This document shows positions 32,774 to 41,721 of a stretch of DNA of 64,000 nt, in pieces. A program made the position numbers and the translations under genes. Under the pieces are notes generated by a model that saw only the letters and a list, made by a program, of their open reading frames with translations, did not search any database and was not told the DNA's origin. Where the stretch lies: assembly GCF_019511665.1 (NCBI RefSeq), contig NZ_JAEUAW010000006.1:124001-188000 (forward strand), written 5' to 3'. Within the stretch, counting starts at the first letter, position 1, and every line of letters starts with the position of its first letter. The DNA is from Microbacterium jejuense (GTDB lineage: Bacteria > Actinomycetota > Actinomycetes > Actinomycetales > Microbacteriaceae).

Positions 32774-33799
32774 TCAGCGCGTCGCGCGCAGGCCGCGGTT
32801 GATCTGCCGCGCCCACAGCGGACCGCGGTAGAGGAACGCCGTGTAGCCCTGCACCAGGTCGGCGCCGGCATCCACTCTCTCCTGCACGTCTGCGGCGGTC
32901 TCGACGCCGCCCACCGAGATGACGCAGAAGTCTGCGGGCACGCTCGCCCGCACCAGGCGCAGCACCTCGAGCGCGCGAGCCTTGAGCGGCGCGCCCGAGA
33001 GGCCGCCGTCGCCGGCTGCCGCCACCGTCGCAGCGTCGGTCGCGAGCCCTTCGCGCGAGATCGTGGTGTTCGTCGCGATGATGCCCGCGAGACCGGCGTC
33101 GACGGCGAGCTGTGCGATGGCGACGATCTCGTCGTCGGGCAGGTCGGGCGCGATCTTGACGAGGAGCGGCGTCGTGCCGGCCGCGCCGCGCACGGCGTCC
33201 AGCAGCGGCCGGAGGGTCTCGACGGCCTGCAGCCCCCGCAGTCCCGGGGTGTTCGGGGACGACACGTTGACGACGAGGTAGTCCGCGAGCGGCGCCAGCA
33301 GCGTCGCGCTGCGCACGTAGTCCGCCGTGGCGTCCACGACGTCCACCACGCGGCTCTTGCCGATGTTGACACCGAGGACGGCGCGGCGCGAGCGCTTGCG
33401 CAGCGCGCGCAGGCGCTGGGCGGCCGCCTCGGCGCCGTGGTTGTTGAACCCCATGCGGTTGACGACCGCGCGATCGGGGATCAGGCGGAACAGCCGGGGT
33501 CGCGGGTTGCCGTCCTGCGGGATCGCCGTGACGGTGCCCACTTCGACGTGCCCGAAGCCGAGGGCGTACAGTCCCGCTGCCCCCGTGACGTCCTTGTCGA
33601 ACCCCGCCGCCACGCCGAACGGCGAGTCGAAGCGCAGGCCGAGCGCGGTCGTCGCGAGCTCGGGCGCGGGCCTGGTGACGGCGCGTGCCGCCCACGAGAA
33701 GGGCGGCACCCCCAGCACGCGGATCACCAGCATCGCGGCGTGGTGGGCGGACTCGGGATCCATGCGCGACAGCACGGTGCGGAAGAGGAGGGGATACAT
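32774..33799 (-). CDS. pyrD: Dihydroorotate dehydrogenase, class 2 (quinone)
   Basis: The product has 341 residues. The N-terminal quinone-tunnel helices (MYPLLFRTVLSRMDPESAHHAA) mark class 2. The FMN region is SPFGVAAGFDKD, the catalytic Ser stretch is VNVSSPNTPGLR, and IGVGGI-type phosphate binding is VISVGGVETA. It oxidises dihydroorotate to orotate with menaquinone as acceptor, linking pyrimidine synthesis to the respiratory chain. TAACCT lies 7 bases before the ATG, although nrdR ends only 27 bases upstream. Confidence 0.96.
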   Translation of the reverse strand: MYPLLFRTVLSRMDPESAHHAAMLVIRVLGVPPFSWAARAVTRPAPELATTALGLRFDSPFGVAAGFDKDVTGAAGLYALGFGHVEVGTVTAIPQDGNPRPRLFRLIPDRAVVNRMGFNNHGAEAAAQRLRALRKRSRRAVLGVNIGKSRVVDVVDATADYVRSATLLAPLADYLVVNVSSPNTPGLRGLQAVETLRPLLDAVRGAAGTTPLLVKIAPDLPDDEIVAIAQLAVDAGLAGIIATNTTISREGLATDAATVAAAGDGGLSGAPLKARALEVLRLVRASVPADFCVISVGGVETAADVQERVDAGADLVQGYTAFLYRGPLWARQINRGLRATR

Positions 33800-33806
33800 C
33801 CCCTCT

Positions 33807-33812
33807 AGGTTA
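33807..33812 (-). promoter_or_regulatory. -10 box TAACCT, leaderless start of pyrD
   Basis: TANNNT match 7 bases before the pyrD ATG. The spacer AGAGGGG could alternatively act as a very close ribosome site. Confidence 0.45.
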
Positions 33813-33826
33813 TCCGCCCGCGCCGG

Positions 33827-34321
33827 TCACGCCTCGGCGGGCTCCGCCTCCGCGTCGGCCACGACGTCGGCCCGGCCGTGGTCGAGCCGCAGCTGCTCGA
33901 TCGCCGATTCGAAGTCCTCCAGCGAGTCGAACGCCTGGTAGACGCTCGCGAACCTGAGGTACGCCACCTCGTCGAGGGCGCGCAGCGGCTTGAGGATGGC
34001 GAGGCCGATCTCGTTGGCATCGAGCTGCGAGGCACCCGTCTGCCGGATGCTCTCTTCGACCGTCTGTGCGAGCACGGCCAGATCGGCTTCGGTCACCGGG
34101 CGGCCCTGGCACGCTTTGCGCACGCCCGACATGACCTTCTCGCGGCTGAACGGCTCGATGACCCCCGACCGCTTGATCACGTTGAGACTCGCGGTCTCGA
34201 TCGTGGTGAACCGGCCGCCGCACTCGGGGCATTGCCGGCGACGACGGATGCTGAGACCGTCGTCGCTCGTGCGCGAGTCGATGACGCGCGAATCGGCGTG
34301 ACGACAGAACGGGCAGTGCAT
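33827..34321 (-). CDS. nrdR: Ribonucleotide reductase transcriptional repressor
   Basis: The product has 164 residues. The N-terminal zinc ribbon is [17 protein letters not shown], then [17 protein letters not shown], followed by an ATP-cone domain (about 47-137, [19 protein letters not shown]). NrdR binds dATP/ATP and represses nrd operons through NrdR boxes; no nrd gene is in this window. A short acidic tail ends the protein. TAGGCT 9 bases before the ATG overlaps the hisD stop. Confidence 0.97.
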   Translation of the reverse strand: MHCPFCRHADSRVIDSRTSDDGLSIRRRRQCPECGGRFTTIETASLNVIKRSGVIEPFSREKVMSGVRKACQGRPVTEADLAVLAQTVEESIRQTGASQLDANEIGLAILKPLRALDEVAYLRFASVYQAFDSLEDFESAIEQLRLDHGRADVVADAEAEPAEA

Positions 34322-34330
34322 GACAGAGCC

Positions 34331-34336
34331 AGCCTA
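34331..34336 (-). promoter_or_regulatory. -10 box TAGGCT for nrdR, overlapping hisD stop codon
   Basis: The first three bases are the hisD stop TAG. It lies 9 bases before the nrdR ATG. Confidence 0.4.
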
Positions 34337-35683
34337 CGCCGGGACTCCGGGGTCGGCGGCGACATCCGCCGGAGTGGTGGATGCCGCGTCGAAACGCGCG
34401 GTGACGGCCTCGCCGTGCGCCGGCAGGGCTTCGGCCTCGGCGAGCGTCACGATCGCGTCGCGCACCTCGGCGAGAGCCGCGCGGTCGTACTCGATGACCT
34501 GCTGCGGGCGCAGGAACGTCGCGGCGGACAGCCCCGACGAGTAGCGCGCCTGTCCGCCGGTGGGCAGGACGTGGTTGCTGCCGGCGAGGTAGTCGCCGAG
34601 GCTCACCGGCGAGTCCGGCCCGACGAACACCGCACCGGCGTGGACGAACTCGTCGGCCCGCGGGTCGTCGAGGTGCAGCTCCAGGTGTTCGGGAGCGTAC
34701 GCGTTGCTGAACGCGGTCGCCGTGGCGAGGTCGTCGACGAGCACGACCGCGGACTGCGGCCCTCCGAGCGCGGCGGCCACGCGTTCCGCGTGGCGGGTCG
34801 CAGCAGCGCGCGGCGCGATCGCCGCGAGCACCTCCTGCGCGAGTCGCTCCGACGTCGTGACGAGCACCGCGGAGGCCTGCTCGTCGTGCTCTGCCTGGCT
34901 GATGAGATCGGCGGCTACCAGTCGCGCGTCGGCACCGTCGTCGGCGACGATGAGGATCTCGGTGGCACCGGCCTCGGCATCCGTCCCGACGAGGCCGGCG
35001 ACGGCCCGCTTGGCGGCCGCGACGAAGTTGTTGCCGGGTCCGGTGACGACGTCGACCGGCGCGAGCCCCAGACCGGGCACGCCGTGCGCGAGGGCGCCGA
35101 TGGCGCCGGCGCCGCCCATGGCGTACACCTCGGTGACCCCGAGGAGCTTCGCCGCACCCAGGATGACGGGGTGCACGCGTCCGCCGAACTCGCGCTGCGG
35201 CGGCGATGCCAGCGCGATCTCGGCGACGCCCGCCACCTGGGCGGGGACGACGTTCATGACCACGCTGGACGGGTAGACGGCCTTGCCGCCCGGTACGTAC
35301 AGACCGACGCGGCGCACCGGCTGCCAGCGCTGCAGCACGCGCGCGCCGGGGCCGAGCTCTGTCACGACGGGCGCCGGGACCTGCGCCGCGGAGGCCTCGC
35401 GCACGCGGGCGATCGCCTGCTCGAGCGCGGCGCGCACGGCGGGGTCGAGGGCTTCGAGCGCGTCGTCGAGGTGCGACGCCGGCACGCGGATGTCGTGGCC
35501 GACGACCCCGTCGAAGCGCTCGGCCTGCTCGCGGAGCGCGGCCTCGCCGCGCCGAGCGACGTCGTCGACGATATGCGCCGCCGTGGCGATAGCCTCCTCG
35601 CGCGCCGCGGTGGCACGGGGAACGGTCGCGAGCAGTTCGGCGGGCGTCAGGGCGCGCCCGCGCAGATCGATCGTCCGGAGCAT
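34334..35683 (-). CDS. hisD: Histidinol dehydrogenase
   Basis: The product has 449 residues. It catalyses the last two steps of histidine synthesis with zinc and NAD. Characteristic parts are RRVGLYVPGGKAVYPSSVVMN, VYAMGGAGAIGALAHGV, VDVVTGPGNNFVAAAKR, DLISQAEHDEQASAVLVT (zinc ligands) and YAPEHLELHLDDP. No other his gene adjoins it. TACCGT lies 6 bases before the ATG. Confidence 0.97.
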   Translation of the reverse strand: MLRTIDLRGRALTPAELLATVPRATAAREEAIATAAHIVDDVARRGEAALREQAERFDGVVGHDIRVPASHLDDALEALDPAVRAALEQAIARVREASAAQVPAPVVTELGPGARVLQRWQPVRRVGLYVPGGKAVYPSSVVMNVVPAQVAGVAEIALASPPQREFGGRVHPVILGAAKLLGVTEVYAMGGAGAIGALAHGVPGLGLAPVDVVTGPGNNFVAAAKRAVAGLVGTDAEAGATEILIVADDGADARLVAADLISQAEHDEQASAVLVTTSERLAQEVLAAIAPRAAATRHAERVAAALGGPQSAVVLVDDLATATAFSNAYAPEHLELHLDDPRADEFVHAGAVFVGPDSPVSLGDYLAGSNHVLPTGGQARYSSGLSAATFLRPQQVIEYDRAALAEVRDAIVTLAEAEALPAHGEAVTARFDAASTTPADVAADPGVPA

Positions 35684-35689
35684 CCGTCT

Positions 35690-35695
35690 ACGGTA
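35690..35695 (-). promoter_or_regulatory. -10 box TACCGT, leaderless start of hisD
   Basis: TANNNT match 6 bases before the hisD ATG. Confidence 0.55.
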
Positions 35696-35713
35696 CCGCG
35701 CGGGCGCGACCGC

Positions 35714-36895
35714 TCAGCCTCGCGTGACGCCCGAGACGTCGTGCAGGTAGCCGATGCGGCCGTCCTCGTGGCGCACCACGAAGGTGTCGCCGCGGTCCTC
35801 GATCACGAGGGCCCACGCGGTCGGGCCGATGCGGAACACCGGGATCCCGATCTCGTCGACGATGTCGCGCTCCTCGGGGACGAGGGCCCAGAACGCCTGG
35901 TGCTGAACGGCTACGGGCTCCGCCGCGGGCTCCGCAGCCGGCTCGGCGGCGGACTCCTCCTGGCGCGCAGCGGCGGCAGCGGCCTCGATCGCTGTGTCGT
36001 CGGCGGCGGCAGCCGAAGCCTCGGGCTGCTGCTCGACAGCGGCGTCGGCAGCCGCGGCCGTCTCGCGTGCGGTGCCGCCGGCATCCGTCGAGGCCGCGCC
36101 GACCACGTCGCCGTCCGCGTCCCAGTACGGCGCCGGGTCGTCGTCCCGCGCAGGCCGCGAGGCGGTCTGGGCGGCATACGGCGTGGCCGCCACGGTGTCT
36201 GCGACGTCGATGACGGCGGTCTCGTCGGCGGCGCCGGCGGCGGGCGGGGCGTAGTCCGCGTAGACCGGCGCGGCGGGCTGCGGCTTCGGGGCGACGGGGC
36301 GCGGCGTGACGGGCCGCACCGGGCGCGCCGCACGGTGGGCGGGCACCTCGGTGCGGCCCACGAAGTCCTGGCTGAAGGGCGGGATGAACGGCGCGAGCAC
36401 CGTCAGGAACACCCCGGCGAGCATCATGATGAACTCCACCCACACGACCCACGTGCCGAGGAAGCCGACATGGCCGAACAGCGCGATGAAGGAGTTCCAG
36501 ATGATGGCCAGCCACAGCACGGCGGCCACCGAGAACGCGACCGACGCGAACTGGTCGATGCCGAGGGAGCCGACCCGGCGGATGCCCTGCGGCGAGAGCC
36601 GGCGCAGCACGATGAGGAACACGGCGACGGTCGGCACGCCGATCGTGAGCACCCAGTCGATTCCGCTGCCCCACACCGTGACGCCGTTGCCGATCTCGCC
36701 GCGGACCGGGAAGAACGAGGCGACGAAGGCGATCAGCCACACGCCTGCGAGCGAGACCTCCCGGATCGAGAACGGCCCGACGCCGTACTGCGGCTCCGCG
36801 TCGGTGACGCCACCGTCCGCGGTCGTCGTGCCGAACGGCGCCGGAGCGTCGGCGGCGTCCTCACGTCTGTTCTCGTCGGTGTAGTCGTCCGTCAC
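35714..36895 (-). CDS. Four-span membrane protein with Ala/Glu-rich linker and conserved tail
   Basis: The product has 393 residues from a GTG with a GAAGGGAAGA site. Residues 40-180 hold four hydrophobic helices (VSLAGVWLIAFVASFFPV first). A long Ala/Pro/Glu-rich linker (about 190-330) follows. The last 60 residues look folded: FWALVPEERDIVDEIG, FRIGPTAWALVIEDRGDTFV and RHEDGRIGYLHDVSG. I do not recognise a named family. The tail may be a small cytoplasmic domain tethered by the flexible linker. Confidence 0.75.
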   Translation of the reverse strand: MTDDYTDENRREDAADAPAPFGTTTADGGVTDAEPQYGVGPFSIREVSLAGVWLIAFVASFFPVRGEIGNGVTVWGSGIDWVLTIGVPTVAVFLIVLRRLSPQGIRRVGSLGIDQFASVAFSVAAVLWLAIIWNSFIALFGHVGFLGTWVVWVEFIMMLAGVFLTVLAPFIPPFSQDFVGRTEVPAHRAARPVRPVTPRPVAPKPQPAAPVYADYAPPAAGAADETAVIDVADTVAATPYAAQTASRPARDDDPAPYWDADGDVVGAASTDAGGTARETAAAADAAVEQQPEASAAAADDTAIEAAAAAARQEESAAEPAAEPAAEPVAVQHQAFWALVPEERDIVDEIGIPVFRIGPTAWALVIEDRGDTFVVRHEDGRIGYLHDVSGVTRG

Positions 36896-36937
36896 GATCT
36901 TCCCTTCCGGCGGGCTCCCGAGGCCCGCGTCGACCTG

Positions 36938-36943
36938 ATATTA
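36938..36943 (-). promoter_or_regulatory. -10 box TAATAT before membrane protein gene
   Basis: Good -10 match about 42 bases before the GTG at 36895, leaving a leader with a ribosome site. Confidence 0.45.
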
Positions 36944-36978
36944 CCCACGGCGCATGAGACGCCGATGAGATCCGGGGC

Positions 36979-37006
36979 GGCCCGTGACGCTCTTCGTCAC
37001 GCGGCC
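36979..37006 (-). terminator. Hairpin terminator after dnaE
   Basis: The stem GGCC-CGTGACG (36979-36989) pairs with CGTCACG-C-GGCC (36995-37006) with one bulged base and the loop CTCTT. It starts 10 bases after the dnaE stop. Confidence 0.6.
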
Positions 37007-37015
37007 TGTGCGGCG

Positions 37016-40000
37016 TCAACCGAGGCACTGCGGGCCGAGCAGCCCCTTGAGTTCGCCGTACAGGTCGGGAGTGATGCGCACCGGATGCGGCACCTCGAAG
37101 ACCTTCGCGACCGACCCGCTGTGCAGCTTGAGCCGTACCTCGGTGTCGCCGCTGTGGCGCTGCAGCGTCTGCAGCAGCTCGCCGATGACGGCCTCACTGG
37201 CACGTCGCTCCGGCATGAGCAGGACGAGCCCGCTGGACTCGTCGAGCGCGCCCAGATCCGGGCTGAAGGCCGACTGCGCGTGCAGGTTCATGCCGTCGTC
37301 GCGGCGCGAGACCCGGCCGCGGACCACCAGGATCGAGTCCGCCGTCAGCATGTGCTGGAACTCGGTGTAGGTCTTGCCCATGAACATGACGGTGATCTCG
37401 CCGTCGAAGTCTTCGACGGTGATCATGCCGTACGGGTTGCCGCTCTGCTTCGCCACGCGATGCTGCACGCTCGTCACGAGGCCCGCGATCGTCACCATCT
37501 CGCCGTCGGCGACGTCTTCGGACGCGAGGAGGTCGTGGATGCTGGTCGACGAGTGCTTCGCGAGCGGGATCTCCAAGCCCGCGAGCGGGTGGTCCGACAC
37601 GTACAGCCCGAGCATCTCGCGCTCGAACGCCAGTTTGTCCTTCTTGGTCCACTCCGGACGCTCGGGCACCTTCGCCGCCTGCTGCGGCTCGTCCTCGCCC
37701 CACAGCGCGTCGAAGTCGAATCCCACCTCGCCGTTCGCCTCGCGGCGCTTGTCGAGCACTGCCGCCTCGGTCGCGTCCTCGTGGATCTCCATGAGGGCGC
37801 GCCGCGTCGAGCCGAGCGAGTCGAACGCGCCGGCCTTGATGAGCGATTCCACCGTCCGCTTGTTGGCGACGTGCACCGGCACCTTGGACAGGAAGTCGTG
37901 GAAGCTCGTGAAGTTCGCGTCGGCGCGAGCGGCGACGATGCCGTCGACCACGTTCGCTCCGACGTTGCGCACGGCGCCGAGGCCGAAGCGGATGTCTTCG
38001 TCGACGGCCGCGAAGTAGCGGATCGACTGGCTCACGTCCGGCGGCAGGACCTTGATGCCCATGCGGCGGCACTCGTTGAGATACACCGCCATCTTGTCCT
38101 TGGAGTCCCCGACGCTGGTGAGCAGCGCCGCCATGTACTCGGCGGGATAGTGCGCCTTGAGGTACGCCGTCCAGTACGAGACCAGACCGTACGCGGCGGA
38201 GTGCGCCTTGTTGAACGCGTAGTCCGAGAAGGGCAGCAGGATGTCCCACAGCGCCTGGATGGCGGCCTCTCCGAAGCCGCGCTCCTTCATGCCGCCCGAG
38301 AAGCCCTCGTACTGCTTGTCGAGCTCGGACTTCTTCTTCTTGCCCATCGCGCGGCGCAGGATGTCTGCTTGACCGAGCGAGAACCCGGCCACCCGCTGCG
38401 CGATCGCCATGACCTGCTCCTGATAGATGATCAGGCCGTACGTGGTGTCGAGGATGTCGCGCAGCGGCTCTTCGAGCTCGGGATGGATCGGCGTGATGTC
38501 CTGCAGCCCGTTCTTGCGCAAGGCGTAGTTCGTGTGCGAGTTCGCGCCCATCGGGCCGGGACGGTACAGCGCGATGACGGCCGAGATGTCTTCGAAGTTG
38601 TCGGGCTTCATCAGTCGCAGCAGCGACCGCATGGGGCCGCCGTCGAGCTGGAACACGCCGAGCGTGTCGCCCCGTGTCAGCAGGTCGTAGGCGGGCCGGT
38701 CGTCGAGCGTGAGGTGCTCGAGGTCGAGCTCCTCACCGCGGTTGAGACGGATGTTGTCGAGCGCGTCCGAGATGATCGTGAGGTTGCGCAGCCCCAGGAA
38801 GTCCATCTTGATGAGGCCCAGGGTCTCGCACGACGGGTAGTCGAACTGCGTGACGATCTGACCGTCCTGCTCGCGCCGCATGATCGGGATGATGTCGAGC
38901 AGCGGCTCGGACGACATGATGACGCCGGCGGCGTGAACGCCCCACTGGCGCTTGAGCCCCTCGAGTCCGAGGGCGCGGTCGAACACCGTCTTGGCCTCGG
39001 GGTCGGTCTCGATGAGCGTGCGGAACTCGACGGCCTCTTTGTACCGCGGGTGCTGCGGGTCGAACATGCCGTCGAGGGGCATGTCCTTGCCCATGACGGG
39101 CGGCGGCATCGCCTTGGTGAGCCGCTCCCCCATGCTGAACGGGAAGCCCAGCACGCGCCCCGCGTCCTTGAGCGCCTGCTTGGACTTGATCGTGCCGTAC
39201 GTGACGATCTGCGCGACGCGCTCGGAGCCGTACTTCTCGGTGACGTAGTCGATCACCTCGCCGCGGCGGCGGTCGTCGAAGTCGACGTCGAAGTCGGGCA
39301 TCGAGACGCGGTCGGGATTGAGGAACCGCTCGAAGATGAGGCCGTGCTCGAGGGGGTCGAGGTCGGTGATCTTCATCGCGTAGGCGACCATCGAGCCGGC
39401 ACCGGAGCCGCGGCCCGGGCCGACGCGGATGCCGTGGTCCTTGGCCCAGTTGATGAAGTCGGCGACGACGAGGAAGTACCCCGGGAACCCCATCTGGAGG
39501 ATGATGCCCGTCTCGTACTCGGCCTGCTTGCGCACCTTGTCGGGGATGCCGCCGGGGTAGCGATAGTGCAGGCCCCGCTCCACCTCCTTGATGAGCCAGC
39601 TGTCTTCGGTCTCACCGTCGGGCACCGGGAAGCGCGGCATGTAGTTCGCCGACGTGTTGAACTCGACCTGGCAGCGCTCGGCGATGAGCAGCGTGTTGTC
39701 GCACGCCTCGGGGTGGTCGCGGAAGAGCTGCCGCATCTCCTGCGCGGTCTTGATGTAGTAGCCATCGCCGTCGAACTTGAATCGGTTGGGGTCGTCGAGC
39801 GTCGAGCCCGACTGCACGCACAGGAGCGCCGCGTGCGCGTCGGCCTCGTGCTGGTGCGTGTAGTGCGAGTCGTTGGTGGCCACCAGCGGGATGTCGAGGT
39901 CCTTCGCGAGCCGCAGCAGATCCGTCATGATCCGGCGCTCGATCGAGAGGCCGTGGTCCATGATCTCGGCGAAGTAGTTCTCTTTGCCGAAGATGTCCTG

Positions 40001-40534
40001 GAACTCCGCCGCCGCCGCGCGTGCCGCGTCGTACTGCCCCAGGCGCAGGCGCGTCTGCACTTCGCCCGACGGGCAGCCGGTCGTGGCGATGAGGCCCTTG
40101 CCGTACGTCTGCAGCAGCTCGCGGTCCATGCGGGGCTTGAAGTAATAGCCCTCCATGCTCGACAGCGAGCTCAGCCGGAAGAGGTTGTGCATGCCCCCGG
40201 TGTTCTCGCTCCACAGGGTCATGTGCGTGTAGGCGCCGGAGCCCGAGACGTCGTCGCTCTTCTGCTCGGGCGTGCCCCACGCCACACGCGACTTGTCGCT
40301 GCGGTGCGTGCCGGGCGTCACATACGCCTCGAGGCCGATGATCGGGTTGACCCCGGCCGCTTGAGCCGCGCGATAGAACTCGAACGCGGCGAAGGTGTTG
40401 CCATGGTCGGTGACCGCGATCGCCGGCATCCCGTACTCGGCGGCCGCCTGCGTCATCGCGCCGATCTTGGCCGCTCCGTCGAGCATCGAATACTCGCTGT
40501 GCACGTGCAGATGGACGAAGGAATCGGATGCCAC
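37016..40534 (-). CDS. dnaE: DNA polymerase III alpha subunit, replicative
   Basis: The product has 1172 residues, the normal length of DnaE1. The N-terminal PHP domain begins FVHLHVHSEYSMLDGAAK. The polymerase palm has VGPGRGSGAGSMVAYAM and the catalytic acidic residues in MPDFDVDFDDRRRGEV. Helix-hairpin-helix and OB-fold regions follow (VTIAGLVTSVQHRVAKQSG, then FMGKTYTEF). The intact PHP metal ligands suggest proofreading activity as in mycobacterial DnaE1. GTG start with TAGACT 6 bases upstream, so even this essential gene appears leaderless. Confidence 0.98.
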   Translation of the reverse strand: MASDSFVHLHVHSEYSMLDGAAKIGAMTQAAAEYGMPAIAVTDHGNTFAAFEFYRAAQAAGVNPIIGLEAYVTPGTHRSDKSRVAWGTPEQKSDDVSGSGAYTHMTLWSENTGGMHNLFRLSSLSSMEGYYFKPRMDRELLQTYGKGLIATTGCPSGEVQTRLRLGQYDAARAAAAEFQDIFGKENYFAEIMDHGLSIERRIMTDLLRLAKDLDIPLVATNDSHYTHQHEADAHAALLCVQSGSTLDDPNRFKFDGDGYYIKTAQEMRQLFRDHPEACDNTLLIAERCQVEFNTSANYMPRFPVPDGETEDSWLIKEVERGLHYRYPGGIPDKVRKQAEYETGIILQMGFPGYFLVVADFINWAKDHGIRVGPGRGSGAGSMVAYAMKITDLDPLEHGLIFERFLNPDRVSMPDFDVDFDDRRRGEVIDYVTEKYGSERVAQIVTYGTIKSKQALKDAGRVLGFPFSMGERLTKAMPPPVMGKDMPLDGMFDPQHPRYKEAVEFRTLIETDPEAKTVFDRALGLEGLKRQWGVHAAGVIMSSEPLLDIIPIMRREQDGQIVTQFDYPSCETLGLIKMDFLGLRNLTIISDALDNIRLNRGEELDLEHLTLDDRPAYDLLTRGDTLGVFQLDGGPMRSLLRLMKPDNFEDISAVIALYRPGPMGANSHTNYALRKNGLQDITPIHPELEEPLRDILDTTYGLIIYQEQVMAIAQRVAGFSLGQADILRRAMGKKKKSELDKQYEGFSGGMKERGFGEAAIQALWDILLPFSDYAFNKAHSAAYGLVSYWTAYLKAHYPAEYMAALLTSVGDSKDKMAVYLNECRRMGIKVLPPDVSQSIRYFAAVDEDIRFGLGAVRNVGANVVDGIVAARADANFTSFHDFLSKVPVHVANKRTVESLIKAGAFDSLGSTRRALMEIHEDATEAAVLDKRREANGEVGFDFDALWGEDEPQQAAKVPERPEWTKKDKLAFEREMLGLYVSDHPLAGLEIPLAKHSSTSIHDLLASEDVADGEMVTIAGLVTSVQHRVAKQSGNPYGMITVEDFDGEITVMFMGKTYTEFQHMLTADSILVVRGRVSRRDDGMNLHAQSAFSPDLGALDESSGLVLLMPERRASEAVIGELLQTLQRHSGDTEVRLKLHSGSVAKVFEVPHPVRITPDLYGELKGLLGPQCLG

Positions 40535-40540
40535 GCATCG

Positions 40541-40546
40541 AGTCTA
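40541..40546 (-). promoter_or_regulatory. -10 box TAGACT, leaderless start of dnaE
   Basis: TANNNT match 6 bases before the dnaE GTG. Confidence 0.6.
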
Positions 40547-40562
40547 CGGACGACCGCAGACA

Positions 40563-40603
40563 CCGCGGCCGGTCCCGCCGGGTGTCGGCGGGACCGGCCG
40601 CGG
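40563..40603 (-). terminator. Terminator after sigma factor operon
   Basis: A perfect 18-bp stem (40563-40580 with 40586-40603) with the loop GGTGT lies 32 bases after the stop of the CU044_5270-type gene. No T-run. Confidence 0.75.
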
Positions 40604-40635
40604 AGGTCGGTTCACCCTCGTGTTCAGGGTGAAGG

Positions 40636-41721
40636 TCAGGGGGCGGACCCGACGACGGAGACGGTCGACACCGTCCGGCTCTGCCACTCCGGCATCCCGT
40701 CGAACAGCACCGGGTCGTCGTACTCCCCCATCCCCCAGTGCGTCGACTGCAGGATGTAGCCGCGGGAGGTGTCGAGCACGAACTCGACGCGCGCGGCGCC
40801 GGCGTCGAAGCCCTGCTCGTACGAGAGCGTCGTGAGCTCACCGTCGGTCGACACCACCTCCACTCCCGGGAGGGAGGCGAACGCCCGGAGCATCCCTGCC
40901 CGCGCGTTCGCGGGCGCGAGGTTGAACGACATCAGATCGCCGAGCGTCTCGACGAAGAAGTGGGCGATGCCGTCCGTCTCGCCTTCGGCGCCGTACCGCT
41001 CCTCGAACCACGTCACGACGCCGTCCGGATCCGAGGGCATGTCGGCGAAGGCCTCCCGGCCGTCGAGGTGGTACGTCACCGCGTCGCCGTCGCGACCGCC
41101 CTCGACGATGCCGCCCGGGTACCGCGTGATGCCCGCGAGCCCCGAGGTCGCGGGCGCCATCTCGCGTTCCCACGCGCCGGCCGCCTCGGACGACAGCGGG
41201 CCCGCCGACTCCACTACGCGATACGGGTGGCGCTCACGCACCCACTCGCCGTCGGGGTCTGCCGGCACGTACACCGCCGAGTCGTCCTGGATCAGGAGGA
41301 CGGCATCGGCATCCTGGCGGCCGGCGTTGTTGAACTTCGCGCCCGCCGGCATCTGCTCGTCGTAGGTCGTGGCCCACGTGAAGGCGGTGTCGACACGCGT
41401 GTAGCTGCCCGCGGGCACGGGGGTGTCGGCGGCCCGGATGCCGGCGACCGCCGCCTTCTCCAGCACGATCTGCGCCGCCGACGCCGTGGGCGCCGTCGCG
41501 GGCACCATCACCACGCCCACCACGAGTGCGGCCGCGGCGAGACCGCCGCCCAGCGCCGACGCGCCGACCCACCGGACTGTCCGCCGGCGCCGGGGTGCGG
41601 CATCCACTCGCTCCTGTCTCGCGATCTCGCGCAGCAGCGCGACGCGGGCCGCATCGATCCCGGCGTCCGGCACGCCGGGAGCGCCGGCTCCGATCTCACG
41701 CACTCGTTCCATAAGCTCCAT
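40636..41721 (-). CDS. CU044_5270-type membrane protein, possible sigma partner
   Basis: The product has 361 residues. A cytoplasmic N-terminus of about 48 residues (MELMERVREIGAGAP, basic end RRRRTVRW) is followed by one transmembrane helix (about 50-72) and a large extracellular domain with YTRVDTAFTWATTYDEQM, WVRERHPYRVV and TRYPGGIVEGG. This resembles the family labelled CU044_5270 that follows sigma factor genes. It overlaps the sigma gene by 26 bases and has an AGGAGG site inside it, so they are tightly coupled. An anti-sigma or signal-receiving role is inference; I see no zinc-binding anti-sigma motif. Confidence 0.75.
   Translation of the reverse strand: MELMERVREIGAGAPGVPDAGIDAARVALLREIARQERVDAAPRRRRTVRWVGASALGGGLAAAALVVGVVMVPATAPTASAAQIVLEKAAVAGIRAADTPVPAGSYTRVDTAFTWATTYDEQMPAGAKFNNAGRQDADAVLLIQDDSAVYVPADPDGEWVRERHPYRVVESAGPLSSEAAGAWEREMAPATSGLAGITRYPGGIVEGGRDGDAVTYHLDGREAFADMPSDPDGVVTWFEERYGAEGETDGIAHFFVETLGDLMSFNLAPANARAGMLRAFASLPGVEVVSTDGELTTLSYEQGFDAGAARVEFVLDTSRGYILQSTHWGMGEYDDPVLFDGMPEWQSRTVSTVSVVGSAP

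Noticed and set aside
33878..40759. A 2293-codon open frame on the plus strand
   Set aside because: It lies antisense to nrdR, hisD, a membrane protein gene and dnaE. Its translation is Arg/Asp/Val/Leu-rich low complexity, the usual shadow of GC-rich codon bias.
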